Assembly: GCF_002217925.1 (NCBI RefSeq)
Contig: NZ_BCMF01000005.1
Coordinates: forward strand, 62,001 to 126,000
Source: Secundilactobacillus mixtipabuli
Lineage (GTDB): Bacteria; Bacillota; Bacilli; Lactobacillales; Lactobacillaceae
Direction: 5' to 3'
Length of the DNA: 64,000 bases
Of the stretch, positions 1-8,424 are shown piece after piece. The notes under the pieces are model-generated. The model was not told the DNA's origin. It searched no databases and saw only the letters and a list, made by a program, of their open reading frames with translations. Every line of letters starts with the position of its first letter. Position 1 is the stretch's first letter. A program made the translations under genes and the position numbers.

Positions 1-1416
1 ATCAGTGTTGATCAATTCATCATTACGTGGGTAACCAACTTTCAGGATTTGATTATTAAAGCCAAAGGCAGACCGGAAAATCTGCGTTGAATAATCGTTT
101 GGTGAAATTAACGCATCCCAGCGGTTAGCTTCTTTGACAAAGTTATCATGATACTTGCTGGTCGTTGTCCCAGGCATTGAAACGTTCTCAATATCTAGGC
201 CTAATTTCTTCAGCGGTGTTCCGTGCCACGTTTGAATGTAAGTCACATAAGGCGGCTTTTTCACCCAAGCTGGAAAACGGGCGTTACTGATCCAGTAGGA
301 ACTCTTTTCAAGGACACGAACCCACTTAGATGTGCGTCGAACCACGTACGGAATCTGGTTTTGCTTACAGAACTTCTTCAAAGAACGGTCGATCGACCAA
401 ATGAACGTAAAGCCGGGATACAGTTCGGTGAACAAGCGATAAATAGCGTAAGGGCTATCACTAACCTGACGGCCGCCAAAGCTTTCAAAGACGATCACAG
501 GCTGATCGTATGGCCGATGCCCCGCTCTGAATAACCAGCGCATGCGCTGTAAGTTAACCTTATCTTGAATCATCCGGCCAAGGTCAGCAACTGCCTGTAA
601 TTTTTCTGGTACTGCGGCGACCTTCTCAGTAAAGCTAGGTGCCGGAAATTCCTTAATGACAATACCGTTATTGATATTTTTTTCAATCAGCACCATCCGA
701 CCACCTGGCAATACTGACTGTGTCATCTGTCCTTCAAGGGAGCGGGCTAAAATGACGCGCTGTTCAACTTGCTCATGGCCTACGGTGTATTGCACAAACA
801 AATCTGCTACCGAATTGGAGGGTAAGTCTGTCAGTGGAATATTCACCATAAACAACGTCTTAAGCGATCCTGCAGAGGTTGAATAAGCCAACCGAGCGTC
901 CGATTCACGCGTTTTTAAAATCACCTTTTGGTCTTTGATTGGTTGACCGTTGATCCGGTTGTAGCCCGTAATGTTAAGTGAGTCTTCCGTCAAGTTAACG
1001 GAGTTGATCGTAAACTCATCTTCAGGCTGTTTGGTATGAATATTAAAGGTCGCCATCCCTTCAGCATCAGAGTTCACTTGATAATAACTCGTCAGTGATA
1101 ACTGGTGACGGTCACTTAAGTACTCAGATTCTACTTGCAAAATAACTTGTTCGTCAGCCGTATTGAAAGCCAAGAATAATTGCCAAACAAACTCGCTTTG
1201 ACCAAAAGCTTTGAACTGTAACTGGTCTGGATTAATTTGAATCCGAATCAAATTGTTGTCAATGATCCGCCGAACTGGCACCGTTACAGAAGCCAAACTA
1301 GTCGTCTCCAACAGCATGACCCTTAAATTATCAAAAGAACCGGGAACGTCAATTAATTCAAATTCTAATTCTTGATTTTTCTTTTTTTGGTGTAACCCTG
1401 ATAATATTGCACGCAC
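1..1416 (-). CDS. CDP-glycerol:poly(glycerophosphate) glycerophosphotransferase (TagF/TarF type), 3' end beyond window
   Basis: This gene runs off the left edge, so only its first 472 codons are visible. The translated frame has an N-terminal region of about 240 residues and then a glycerophosphotransferase domain with the TWHGTPLKKLG motif near residue 395, which carries a conserved His of the TagF family. Such enzymes polymerise glycerol-phosphate from CDP-glycerol at the cytoplasmic membrane face to build wall teichoic acid. The start is GTG at 1416-1414, with AAGGAG at 1428-1433. That ribosome site overlaps the stop codon of the upstream 278-aa gene, so the two are very probably translationally coupled. 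TarD, which makes CDP-glycerol, is two genes upstream. Family confident; whether it is the primer or polymerase enzyme is not decided. Confidence 0.9.
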   Translation of the reverse strand, partial: MRAILSGLHQKKKNQELEFELIDVPGSFDNLRVMLLETTSLASVTVPVRRIIDNNLIRIQINPDQLQFKAFGQSEFVWQLFLAFNTADEQVILQVESEYLSDRHQLSLTSYYQVNSDAEGMATFNIHTKQPEDEFTINSVNLTEDSLNITGYNRINGQPIKDQKVILKTRESDARLAYSTSAGSLKTLFMVNIPLTDLPSNSVADLFVQYTVGHEQVEQRVILARSLEGQMTQSVLPGGRMVLIEKNINNGIVIKEFPAPSFTEKVAAVPEKLQAVADLGRMIQDKVNLQRMRWLFRAGHRPYDQPVIVFESFGGRQVSDSPYAIYRLFTELYPGFTFIWSIDRSLKKFCKQNQIPYVVRRTSKWVRVLEKSSYWISNARFPAWVKKPPYVTYIQTWHGTPLKKLGLDIENVSMPGTTTSKYHDNFVKEANRWDALISPNDYSTQIFRSAFGFNNQILKVGYPRNDELINTD

Positions 1417-1431
1417 GAGTAACGACTCTCC

Positions 1432-2268
1432 TTAGTAATTAAAAATCAACTGTTGTGGTAAGTATGGACTCAATTGCGGATTATCACTGAGATCGATAAA
1501 TAAACCAGCATCAGCAGGGACAACTTTCTCCAATAAGTTTGCATAGAATGAGTAAACACTGTCAAACCGATCGTAGTTTTGGTACCCCACCACTTCATAG
1601 TAAGCTTGAACTTCTGAATCTCGATAAATAACGCGCTGTTCTTCATCTTCTTCAGAAATCAGTTCAGTGAATTTTAATTTTGATGTACGACCCATCGTAT
1701 AGGCAAAGTTAACGGGTTCGGTATGGCGAATGAACCGGTAGACAACTTGACCTTGCTGATTCAACAATAAAGCCTGCGCTAATTGTCCGTCATGATACGC
1801 TAACAGACCAAATTGCTGACCCGCTTCATAGACTGCCGCTTGAATCGGCTGGTGATCGTTATAGCGGATCTTTAGCAGCGGTGCTTGATTGTTGTCTTCT
1901 CTTACTTCAGCAGCAATTTCACCATCTTTAATGTACCGAACCGTAGGCCGTTCTAAAGCAGTTGTCGCTTCAAATCGACGGCTTGGCAAGTCTTCGAAGT
2001 CAGCATGAAACTGTTCGTCAGCAGCAACCTCAACCCCCGGTTCATCTGCCATTAGGCTCGCCAGTGAAACCACCTTGAGCTGAGCTAGCCGTTTGGCATT
2101 AAAAAGTGTATGAATTAGGTTACGGGCGATTTCACAATCGTCAAATTGAATCATCGCTAAAATAATGGTGACCTGAATCTGGTCATTCATTAAGGATTTC
2201 ACTTTGCGTTTAAAAGTCAGCTTTTTTAAGCCGGCCAAAGACGTCACCAAAAAAATTGCTTGTTTCAT
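1432..2268 (-). CDS. Unrecognised 278-aa protein in the teichoic acid operon, possibly a lone N-terminal domain of a TagE-type glycosyltransferase
   Basis: I do not recognise this protein with certainty. It is soluble, with no signal peptide or membrane segment, and is acidic in its C-terminal half. Its N-terminus (FLVTSLAG) and the stretch around residues 165-255 (QGQVVYRF, then SFYANLLEKV and GLFIDLSDN) resemble in spacing the domain that precedes the catalytic part of TagE/Gtf1-type glucosyltransferases, such as the one at 55661-57133. No GT4 catalytic half follows. It lies between tarD and the TagF-type gene and its stop overlaps the ribosome site of the latter, so a role in teichoic acid assembly or decoration is likely by context only. 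The domain resemblance is my reading, not a search result. Confidence 0.6.
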   Translation of the reverse strand: MKQAIFLVTSLAGLKKLTFKRKVKSLMNDQIQVTIILAMIQFDDCEIARNLIHTLFNAKRLAQLKVVSLASLMADEPGVEVAADEQFHADFEDLPSRRFEATTALERPTVRYIKDGEIAAEVREDNNQAPLLKIRYNDHQPIQAAVYEAGQQFGLLAYHDGQLAQALLLNQQGQVVYRFIRHTEPVNFAYTMGRTSKLKFTELISEEDEEQRVIYRDSEVQAYYEVVGYQNYDRFDSVYSFYANLLEKVVPADAGLFIDLSDNPQLSPYLPQQLIFNY

Positions 2269-2298
2269 TACGGCATTAACCTCACTTTAAATTGCAAT

Positions 2299-2329
2299 AA
2301 AATATCCCTAGTCGCAACTGGGGATATTT
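2299..2329 (-). terminator. Weak hairpin between tarD and the 278-aa gene
   Basis: Arms AAATATCCC and GGGATATTT flank a 12-nt loop, with a short T-rich tail on the minus strand. It sits in the 79-bp gap after tarD and could partly terminate or attenuate the teichoic acid operon. Confidence 0.5.
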
Positions 2330-2347
2330 GTCGTTACATTCAACTGA

Positions 2348-2758
2348 TTATTCTTTCCAGTCAAGGCCGGCTTTAAGGCCTAAATCTTCTTTGATCTTAG
2401 TGGTTGAGATGCCTTCTGTCCGAGGTAAGTAAATCACTTGACAATAGTCCTTCAAGAAATCAAACTTCCCCTTCCAGTCATCACCCATAACAAAGATATC
2501 AATGTCGTTATCCTGAACATCCTTGATTTTTTGATCCCAATTCTTTTCAGGAATAACTTCATCCACGTACCGGATAGCTTCTAGAATATATTTACGGTCT
2601 TCATAAGACGTATATGCTTTTTTACCCTTCACTGCGTTGAATTCATCTGATGATAAACAAACGGTCAGATGATCACCAAGAGCTGCGGCCCGCTTTAAAA
2701 GCCGAACATGTCCCTTGTGCAATAAATCAAAGGTTCCATACGTTATTACTTTTTTCAT
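2348..2758 (-). CDS. tarD: Glycerol-3-phosphate cytidylyltransferase
   Basis: TarD/TagD transfers CMP from CTP to glycerol-3-phosphate, giving CDP-glycerol, the building block of poly(glycerol-phosphate) wall teichoic acid. At 136 aa it has the normal family length. The nucleotidyltransferase motif with H14 and H17 (DLLHKGH) and the RTEGISTT motif at residues 113-120 are intact, so it should be active in the cytoplasm. It is followed by the 278-aa gene and a TagF-type polymerase on the same strand. The start ATG is preceded by GGGAG, and a good promoter lies at 2809-2837, so tarD is probably the first gene of its transcript. Confidence 0.96.
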   Translation of the reverse strand: MKKVITYGTFDLLHKGHVRLLKRAAALGDHLTVCLSSDEFNAVKGKKAYTSYEDRKYILEAIRYVDEVIPEKNWDQKIKDVQDNDIDIFVMGDDWKGKFDFLKDYCQVIYLPRTEGISTTKIKEDLGLKAGLDWKE

Positions 2759-2808
2759 TTAAATCTCCCGCTTAACTATGAATTTAAGTCATGTTTCCTA
2801 ACTCGACT

Positions 2809-2837
2809 ATAATATCATAAATTTTAACACAACCCAA
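2809..2837 (-). promoter_or_regulatory. Promoter of tarD
   Basis: On the minus strand TTGGGT (2837-2832) and TATTAT (2814-2809) are separated by 17 bp, about 50 bp upstream of the tarD start. Confidence 0.6.
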
Positions 2838-2876
2838 CCGCACATCAATGAAATATTACCCGTTTTAAGTAAAGGT

Positions 2877-4028
2877 TTAAGTTCCTGATGGCGGTCTTTC
2901 TTGACTTTCATCTCGCCGTTCATTTTGCAGCTGCCAAATGTGGTAGATATTCTCGACGATCACCTTCACCACAGCATATAAGGGTACCCCTAAAATCATC
3001 CCCATGAGTCCAGCAATATTACCGGCTACCAGCAAGATAATGATGATCGTCAGCGGATGAATTTTGAGGGTTCGGCCAATGACATTCGGATAAACAAAGT
3101 TACCATCAATTTGCTGAACGATCACGGTGACAACTAGGACTGTAATCACTTCAACCAAACTCGTCCCGATTGCCACGATAACTGCTGGCAAAACACCAAT
3201 GTAAGGGCCAACGTACGGTATGATATTGCACATACCAGCAAAAATTCCCAGCAGCAGGCCGTATTTCAGTCCCACCAGACTAAAACCAATCGAGGTAAAC
3301 GTCATGACAAACAAACATTCAATCACTTGCCCACCAATATAGTGGGAGAGTGTCTCGCTCATTTGAGCAAGAATGTCCATCGTCTGGTCAGCATGCTTAG
3401 CTGGCAGCAGCCGTCGCAGCGCCGGCATTAGTTTTTGACCATCCTTCAACATGTAAAACAACATCACTGGCACGGTGACAGCCACAATCGTCACACTAGT
3501 GGCTAACCCAATCACCGTTCCCACGCTCGTCGTCAAACCCGTCATAAAAGTCTGCGCATAATTTGACAGGCCGTGTTCTAACTGGGACGCATAGGACTGG
3601 AAATTAACGTTCTTTAGCCAATCGTACTGACTTAAGTGCTGATTTAACCGATTCAATATTTCCTGAATCATGCGAACAATATGGGGCACGTTACGCACCA
3701 GAGTAGCAACTTGCTGAATCAGCTTCGGTACCAGCCAGAATAAACCGCCCGCTAAAATGCCAAACAGGGATAAAAACAAAATCGCCACCGACCAAGTCCG
3801 GTTAAGCCGATAATGACCAAGCTTTACCTTTTGCAGCAGCTTAACGATTGGGTTCAACATGTAATACAGAATTCCCGCCAATAAAATGGGCATGAAAATC
3901 GTTCTGAAAAAAGTCCCAATGGGGGCAAATAAGAACCCCAGCTTGGTGCACACCCAAATGAGCGTTGCCACAATAAGGATTTCCAACGACCAAAATAAAA
4001 GTTTGGAGCGCTGTACCTGATTGAACAT
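2877..4028 (-). CDS. AI-2E family transporter (UPF0118)
   Basis: A 383-aa integral membrane protein with about eight predicted membrane segments, two pairs of them near the N-terminus and the rest after residue 190, with a central polar region around residues 105-180. This is the typical layout and length of the AI-2E/PerM exporter family. The C-terminal half contains the conserved stretches GLLLGIFAGMCNIIPYVGPYIG and a VYPNVIGRTLKIHPL-like segment. Substrates of most members are unknown; some export the autoinducer AI-2, others are Na+/H+ antiporters, so no substrate is claimed here. It is a single gene between tarD and the Ntdp gene. Confidence 0.9.
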   Translation of the reverse strand: MFNQVQRSKLLFWSLEILIVATLIWVCTKLGFLFAPIGTFFRTIFMPILLAGILYYMLNPIVKLLQKVKLGHYRLNRTWSVAILFLSLFGILAGGLFWLVPKLIQQVATLVRNVPHIVRMIQEILNRLNQHLSQYDWLKNVNFQSYASQLEHGLSNYAQTFMTGLTTSVGTVIGLATSVTIVAVTVPVMLFYMLKDGQKLMPALRRLLPAKHADQTMDILAQMSETLSHYIGGQVIECLFVMTFTSIGFSLVGLKYGLLLGIFAGMCNIIPYVGPYIGVLPAVIVAIGTSLVEVITVLVVTVIVQQIDGNFVYPNVIGRTLKIHPLTIIIILLVAGNIAGLMGMILGVPLYAVVKVIVENIYHIWQLQNERRDESQERPPSGT

Positions 4029-4087
4029 CTAAATGCCCCCTTTCTGATTAAAATAATTGCTCTTATTTTACCATATTCTGCACATAC

Positions 4088-4127
4088 AAAAAGCGAGGTC
4101 AGCCTCTTGGCTCAACCTCGCTTTTTT
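4088..4127 (-). terminator. Rho-independent terminator after the Ntdp gene
   Basis: Arms AAGCGAGGT and ACCTCGCTT form a stem with T-runs on both sides, so it can work in both directions. It lies just downstream of the Ntdp stop on the minus strand. Confidence 0.85.
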
Positions 4128-4141
4128 CTGAAGCAACCCCA

Positions 4142-4690
4142 TTACTTGTGACGGGAAAGCTCGAGATAGCGTGAGTACCATAGATCAACGTATTCCTTCG
4201 AGAACGGACCCTTACGATTATTGATCCAGTCGACCAAAATCAAAACATTCGCTTTCAGAATCTTGTCAATTTCAGGCGGATACTGCCAGCGACGACTAAA
4301 TACTTCGTACTCGTCAATATCAAGCAACCGTTTTTCTCCATCAGGAAAAACTTTCACGTCTAAATCATAATCTATATACTTTAATGCTTCTTTATCTAAG
4401 ACATAGGGCGTTGCCAAATTACAGTAATAAGAAACGCCATTATCCCGAATCATTGCGACAACATTAAACCAATAGTGTTTATGAAAATAAACAATTGCTG
4501 GTTCGCGAGTGACCCATCGCCGCCCATCGTCTTCAATCACCAATGTATGGTCATTGCAGCCGATCAAGGCGTTTTCGCTTGTTTTAAGTACCATTGTATC
4601 GCGCCAAGTTCGATGCAAACTGCCGTCGTGCTTATAGCTTTTGATCGTAATGAAGTCGCCTTCCTTAGGTCCTCTAGCTTCGCGCGCCAT
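4142..4690 (-). CDS. Nucleoside tri-/diphosphate phosphatase, DUF402 family (Ntdp)
   Basis: The 182-aa protein matches the DUF402/Ntdp family in length and sequence pattern. It has an N-terminal beta-rich part with the tryptophan-rich [15 protein letters not shown] segment, then the acidic core YCNLATPY...[14 protein letters not shown]...LDIDEYE (residues about 90-130), whose Asp and Glu residues bind metal in this family. Characterised members hydrolyse nucleoside di- and triphosphates in a metal-dependent way; some relatives act on aliphatic phosphates. It stands alone, followed by a strong terminator. The start ATG is in the expected place, with no obvious alternative. Family confident, physiological substrate unknown. 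Confidence 0.87.
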   Translation of the reverse strand: MAREARGPKEGDFITIKSYKHDGSLHRTWRDTMVLKTSENALIGCNDHTLVIEDDGRRWVTREPAIVYFHKHYWFNVVAMIRDNGVSYYCNLATPYVLDKEALKYIDYDLDVKVFPDGEKRLLDIDEYEVFSRRWQYPPEIDKILKANVLILVDWINNRKGPFSKEYVDLWYSRYLELSRHK

Positions 4691-4782
4691 ATTAAACCCT
4701 ACTTTCCAAAGTGTCGGGTATGATTAATTAAATTCGCCTTTCATTATAGCAAACCCAATTAAGCAACACAATGGTTAAGGCA

Positions 4783-5607
4783 CTAGCTCTCCTCTTCAGC
4801 CTTTTGTTGAAGCCACTTGGTAATTAAATCACTGTCAAACCCCTTCCGGTATAGCGCCTGTCGAATCTTCAGCTGACGCTCCCGTTCTGGCTTAGCGTGA
4901 TATCTGCGCCACAGTTTCTCGGCTTGGGCAGTCAACAGATCCAGCTCAGTTTCTGAATCCATCTCGAAACTGGTCTCAGCAAGCGCTTGGCCGACGAGGT
5001 CGAAAGAAAACCCTTTTTCAACTAATCGTTGCTGAACCTTCTGTCGTTGAATCGTCGGGGTCTTTTTTTGATACTGGCGTTTGAGCTTTTCAACCAGCTC
5101 GCTCAGCCGCTCTAACTGCTCTGCCGACTGATAATCTTCCGCCAGCGCATTGTCGACCAGCTGATCTTTGACGCCACGCTGCTTTAGATTTCGTCGAATA
5201 ACGGTAGGCCCCTTATCACTGGTCCGTTTCATTGTGCGAACGTAGCTGTGAGCGTAATGGTCATCATCAAGCAGGTTTTCATCTACTAACCGTGCCATCA
5301 CGGGTGCAATGGTTTCTGCTGGCACTTCCTTTTTAACTAAATAATCACTGAGTTCTTTTTCCGTTCGTTGTTGATAGGAAAGATAATTTAATGCCAGCTC
5401 AAAAGCCTTTGACTGATTATCTGCTGATTGCAGGGTCGCAATCAGCTCTTTGGTCAGTTCAGTTCCCTTCAGCAACCGATAACGAATCAGAACATCCTCA
5501 CTGACCGGAAAAGCGTAGTGCCCGTTAACATAGATGTTATAACGACCGGCTCGCTTTTGCGCCTCAATTTTGGTCACTTGCAATTTTGTTGACGAATCCT
5601 CTGACAA
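4783..5607 (-). CDS. recX: Regulatory protein RecX
   Basis: RecX binds RecA filaments and restrains or tunes homologous recombination. The 274-aa length is usual for Firmicutes RecX, with the repeated three-helix modules rich in Arg, Lys, Glu and Leu. Recognisable pieces are the N-terminal beta part ending in RYNIYVNGHYAFPVSEDVL, the LNYLSYQQRTEKELSDYLVKK module (around residues 80-100), and the RRNLKQRGV segment (around residue 148). It is divergent from the flavodoxin gene, with only 70 bp between them. The start is preceded by a GGGAG-type ribosome site. Confidence 0.93.
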   Translation of the reverse strand: MSEDSSTKLQVTKIEAQKRAGRYNIYVNGHYAFPVSEDVLIRYRLLKGTELTKELIATLQSADNQSKAFELALNYLSYQQRTEKELSDYLVKKEVPAETIAPVMARLVDENLLDDDHYAHSYVRTMKRTSDKGPTVIRRNLKQRGVKDQLVDNALAEDYQSAEQLERLSELVEKLKRQYQKKTPTIQRQKVQQRLVEKGFSFDLVGQALAETSFEMDSETELDLLTAQAEKLWRRYHAKPERERQLKIRQALYRKGFDSDLITKWLQQKAEEES

Positions 5608-5677
5608 GTCATTTCACACTCCCTTGTGAGTTTGCTATACTGAAGACAATTCATACTTTAAGATAGGGGCGACTTTA

Positions 5678-6124
5678 ATGGCAACTGCATGCGTTGTGTT
5701 TGCGACCATCACTGGTAATAACGAAGATATTGCCGATATTATTTCAGAAAAATTAGATGAACTGGGTGTCGATGTGACAGAATCTGAAATTTCTCAGACT
5801 GATGCTGATTCACTTGAAAACGTTGATATTTGCGTCGTTTGTCCATATACCTACGACGACGGTCAACTACCAGAAGAAGGCATGGACTTTTACGATGATC
5901 TGCAAGACGTTGATTTAACTGGAAAAGTCTACGGTGTTGCTGGTTCTGGCGATACCTTCTATGGCGATGATTTCTGTGTTGCCGTGGATGCGTTCAGTAA
6001 AGCGCTCAAAGAAGCTGGTGCAACTCAGGGTGCTGATGATATCAAAATCAATTTGGAACCCGAAGATGATGACATCAAAGTCCTTGACGCAATGGCTCAA
6101 AAGCTTGTTGACCAAGTTAAATAA
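5678..6124 (+). CDS. Flavodoxin
   Basis: A 148-aa short-chain flavodoxin, an FMN-binding electron carrier. The phosphate-binding loop near the N-terminus (TITGNNED, residues 9-16), the loop with VCPYTYDDGQLPEE near residue 65 and the GSGDTFYGDDFCVAVD isoalloxazine loop near residue 95 are all in the right order. The protein is strongly acidic, as expected. It is convergent with the BrkB gene, and the two stop codons are adjacent. A candidate promoter (TTCACA, 17 bp, TATACT) lies at about 5613-5641, and its terminator lies inside the neighbouring gene. The electron donor and acceptor are not evident from the neighbourhood. Confidence 0.93.
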   Translation: MATACVVFATITGNNEDIADIISEKLDELGVDVTESEISQTDADSLENVDICVVCPYTYDDGQLPEEGMDFYDDLQDVDLTGKVYGVAGSGDTFYGDDFCVAVDAFSKALKEAGATQGADDIKINLEPEDDDIKVLDAMAQKLVDQVK

Positions 6125-7069
6125 TCACGGTCGCCGTTTAGAAGGCCGCTTCTTTTTAACACTTGAAGCGGGCCTTCTTTTTGTTTGCCGTTTACGGTGA
6201 GTGCCCCTGGCTTGATCAACAATGTTTTGCATAATATCGAGTTTTTCAATTTCACCCTGGCGCCACTCCTGAACAGTTGCGTTAATGACCCCGCCAGCTA
6301 GGAGAATAATCCCTGAAATGTTCATCCAAATAAGCAAGATGATGAAGGTCCCAATAGTCTGGTAACCGGTGATATTACGGGCAAAGTAACGAATGTAGAT
6401 CGAAAACCCTTGAGCGAGGACTAACCAGCCCATCGTGGTGACAAAGGCCCCGATCCAAACATAACGTAACTTGACCTTGGCAGATGGGACAACCATGTAT
6501 AGTAGGCCGCTCAGTAAGAAAATAAATAGAAACGAAATTGGCCAGCGCAAACTGCCAATAAAATCCGTGAAATGATTGGAAAGGTTAAACCAGGGTTTAA
6601 TGTACCGTCCCAGCCACTCACTCAAACTGAAAAGCACTGCAATCATCACAATCGAAATAATGGCTAATAAAATTAAAATGAACGAAAAAAACCGACTGAT
6701 AATGGCGTTAGGCTGTTCAATCCCATACGCTAAGTTAATACTACGCTGAAAAGCTGAAACAGCTCGTCCGGCAGACCAAATCGTGACGATAACCCCTAAT
6801 GATAACGTCCCGGTACTTCCCTGTTCCAGAAAGGACCGAATAATTGGCGCCAATGTCTGATAAACTGGGTCTGGCAAGACTGGTTCAATATAACGCAGCA
6901 CCCCGTTGCTGTTAAAGTGCAGAAAGGCAATCAAGTTCCCTGCAATCAGCATAATTGGAAAAATTGACAGCAGCATATAGTAAGACAGTACCGCGGCTGA
7001 ATCATTAATATTTGCGTTATTAAAGCGGTGGATAAGCTGCTTTAAAAAGCCCTTTATTCCTGTTTGCAT
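6125..7069 (-). CDS. YihY/virulence factor BrkB family membrane protein
   Basis: A 314-aa protein with six predicted membrane segments between residues about 25 and 265, and the family signatures YYMLLSIFPIMLIAGNL at the start and IWMNISGIILLAGGVINA at the end. A very basic tail (about residues 285-314, rich in Lys and Arg) follows. Most members are of unknown function; the old ribonuclease BN label is wrong for the family. The last codons overlap the transcription terminator of the convergent flavodoxin gene, so part of the tail sequence is constrained by that hairpin. It starts 9 bp after the stop of the mnaA gene, so the two probably form one transcript. Confidence 0.9.
   Translation of the reverse strand: MQTGIKGFLKQLIHRFNNANINDSAAVLSYYMLLSIFPIMLIAGNLIAFLHFNSNGVLRYIEPVLPDPVYQTLAPIIRSFLEQGSTGTLSLGVIVTIWSAGRAVSAFQRSINLAYGIEQPNAIISRFFSFILILLAIISIVMIAVLFSLSEWLGRYIKPWFNLSNHFTDFIGSLRWPISFLFIFLLSGLLYMVVPSAKVKLRYVWIGAFVTTMGWLVLAQGFSIYIRYFARNITGYQTIGTFIILLIWMNISGIILLAGGVINATVQEWRQGEIEKLDIMQNIVDQARGTHRKRQTKRRPASSVKKKRPSKRRP
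6141..6182 (+). terminator. Flavodoxin terminator inside the 3' end of the BrkB gene
   Basis: Arms GAAGGCCGCTTC (6141-6152) and GAAGCGGGCCTTC (6165-6177) form a stem followed by five Ts, 17 bp after the flavodoxin stop. It lies wholly inside the coding region of the convergent gene. Confidence 0.8.
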
Positions 7070-7078
7070 GATCTACCC

Positions 7079-8200
7079 TCACAGTTGCTGCTGATGTTCT
7101 TCAATAGCGGTTAAAATTCGTTCTGAAGCGTGACCGTCCCCATAGGGGTTTTTGGCCTCTGCCATCTGACGGTAAGCCTGTTCATCCGTCAACAAGGTTT
7201 CCATCGCTTGGGTCACGACTTTAGGGTCAGTTCCCACGAGCTTCAAGGTACCGGCTTTGACACCTTCAGGCCGTTCGGTTTCGTCCCGCAAGACCAAAAC
7301 TGGCTTGCCTAGTGAAGGGGCCTCTTCTTGAACACCGCCTGAATCCGTCATGATCAAGTAACTGCGAGCCGCCAGGTTATGGAAGTCAACCACGTCCAAC
7401 GGTTCGATCAAATGGACCCGTTCAGCATCGCCCAGTTCAGCCTTAGCGACTTTTTGGACGGCAGGGCTCAAATGGACCGGGTAGACCAGTTCAACGTCGG
7501 GATGAGCTGCAATCACTTTGCGGATCGCACGAAAAACCCGTTTCATCGGTTCGCCCTGGTTTTCACGACGGTGCATGGTCAGCAAGATGATTCGCTGCTG
7601 ATCATCGATCTGGTCGAGAACTGCATGGTGGTAATTCTCGTCAACCGTTTGCTGAAGGGCATCGATAGCCGTATTACCGGTGATAAAGATGCGGTCATCC
7701 GGATGATTCTGCTTGAGCAGGTTCTCCCGGCTTAAGGTCGTTGGCGCAAAGTAGTAATCGCTTAAAATATCGGTGAGCTGTCGATTCATTTCTTCTGGAT
7801 AAGGTGAGTACTTGTCCCAAGTTCGCAGCCCGGCTTCAACGTGGCCCAAGGGAATCTGGTGATAAAACGCGCTGACACTGGCAGCAAATGTCGTAGTGGT
7901 GTCACCGTGTACCAGAATGATATCTGGCTGAGCTTCATCAATGATGCCATCTAAATGGGTCAATACCCGGCTCGTAATCTGAGCGAGGGTCTGGTTAGGT
8001 TTCATAATATTCAAGTCATAATCAGGCTTAATTTTAAAAATGTCTAAAACTTGGTCGAGCATCTCTCGGTGCTGAGCCGTGACAACTGTAATTGGTGTAA
8101 AATGGACGGTATCCTGTTGCATTCTTAAGACGATCGGTGCCATCTTAATGGCCTCTGGCCGGGTACCGAAAACTGTCATTACTTTAATTGGTTTAGTCAT
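7079..8200 (-). CDS. mnaA: UDP-N-acetylglucosamine 2-epimerase (non-hydrolysing)
   Basis: MnaA/WecB interconverts UDP-GlcNAc and UDP-ManNAc in the cytoplasm. UDP-ManNAc supplies the ManNAc of the wall teichoic acid linkage unit. The 373-aa length is normal. Seen motifs are GTRPEAIKMAPIV at residues 12-24, HGDTTTTFA and HVEAGLRT in the N-terminal domain, and DSGGVQEEAPSLGKPVLVLRDETERPEG in the C-terminal UDP-binding domain, including the conserved His and Glu residues. It is the first gene of a probable pair with the BrkB gene and is divergent from the GtrB-type gene. Confidence 0.95.
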   Translation of the reverse strand: MTKPIKVMTVFGTRPEAIKMAPIVLRMQQDTVHFTPITVVTAQHREMLDQVLDIFKIKPDYDLNIMKPNQTLAQITSRVLTHLDGIIDEAQPDIILVHGDTTTTFAASVSAFYHQIPLGHVEAGLRTWDKYSPYPEEMNRQLTDILSDYYFAPTTLSRENLLKQNHPDDRIFITGNTAIDALQQTVDENYHHAVLDQIDDQQRIILLTMHRRENQGEPMKRVFRAIRKVIAAHPDVELVYPVHLSPAVQKVAKAELGDAERVHLIEPLDVVDFHNLAARSYLIMTDSGGVQEEAPSLGKPVLVLRDETERPEGVKAGTLKLVGTDPKVVTQAMETLLTDEQAYRQMAEAKNPYGDGHASERILTAIEEHQQQL

Positions 8201-8362
8201 ATTTTTGAATACTCCCGAGTGATGGATTTACGTTTCAGATAATTCCTTATTTGAATTGAATGGTCGCCTATAATTGTACCAGAACACTTGTTTTAGAGAT
8301 ACAATTCTGATTAATTTTACAGACTTAACCCACTATTTTTAGAAACTTAAACAATTTTAACT

Positions 8363-8390
8363 TTGTTATTATTCGGATTTGCCTTATTAT
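8363..8390 (+). promoter_or_regulatory. Promoter of the GtrB/GtrA pair
   Basis: TTGTTA and TATTAT are separated by 16 bp, ending about 35 bp upstream of the glycosyltransferase start in a 224-bp divergent intergenic region. Confidence 0.55.
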
Positions 8391-8424
8391 AGAACTTAGC
8401 CTAAGAAGGGAAGGTTGGATATCT

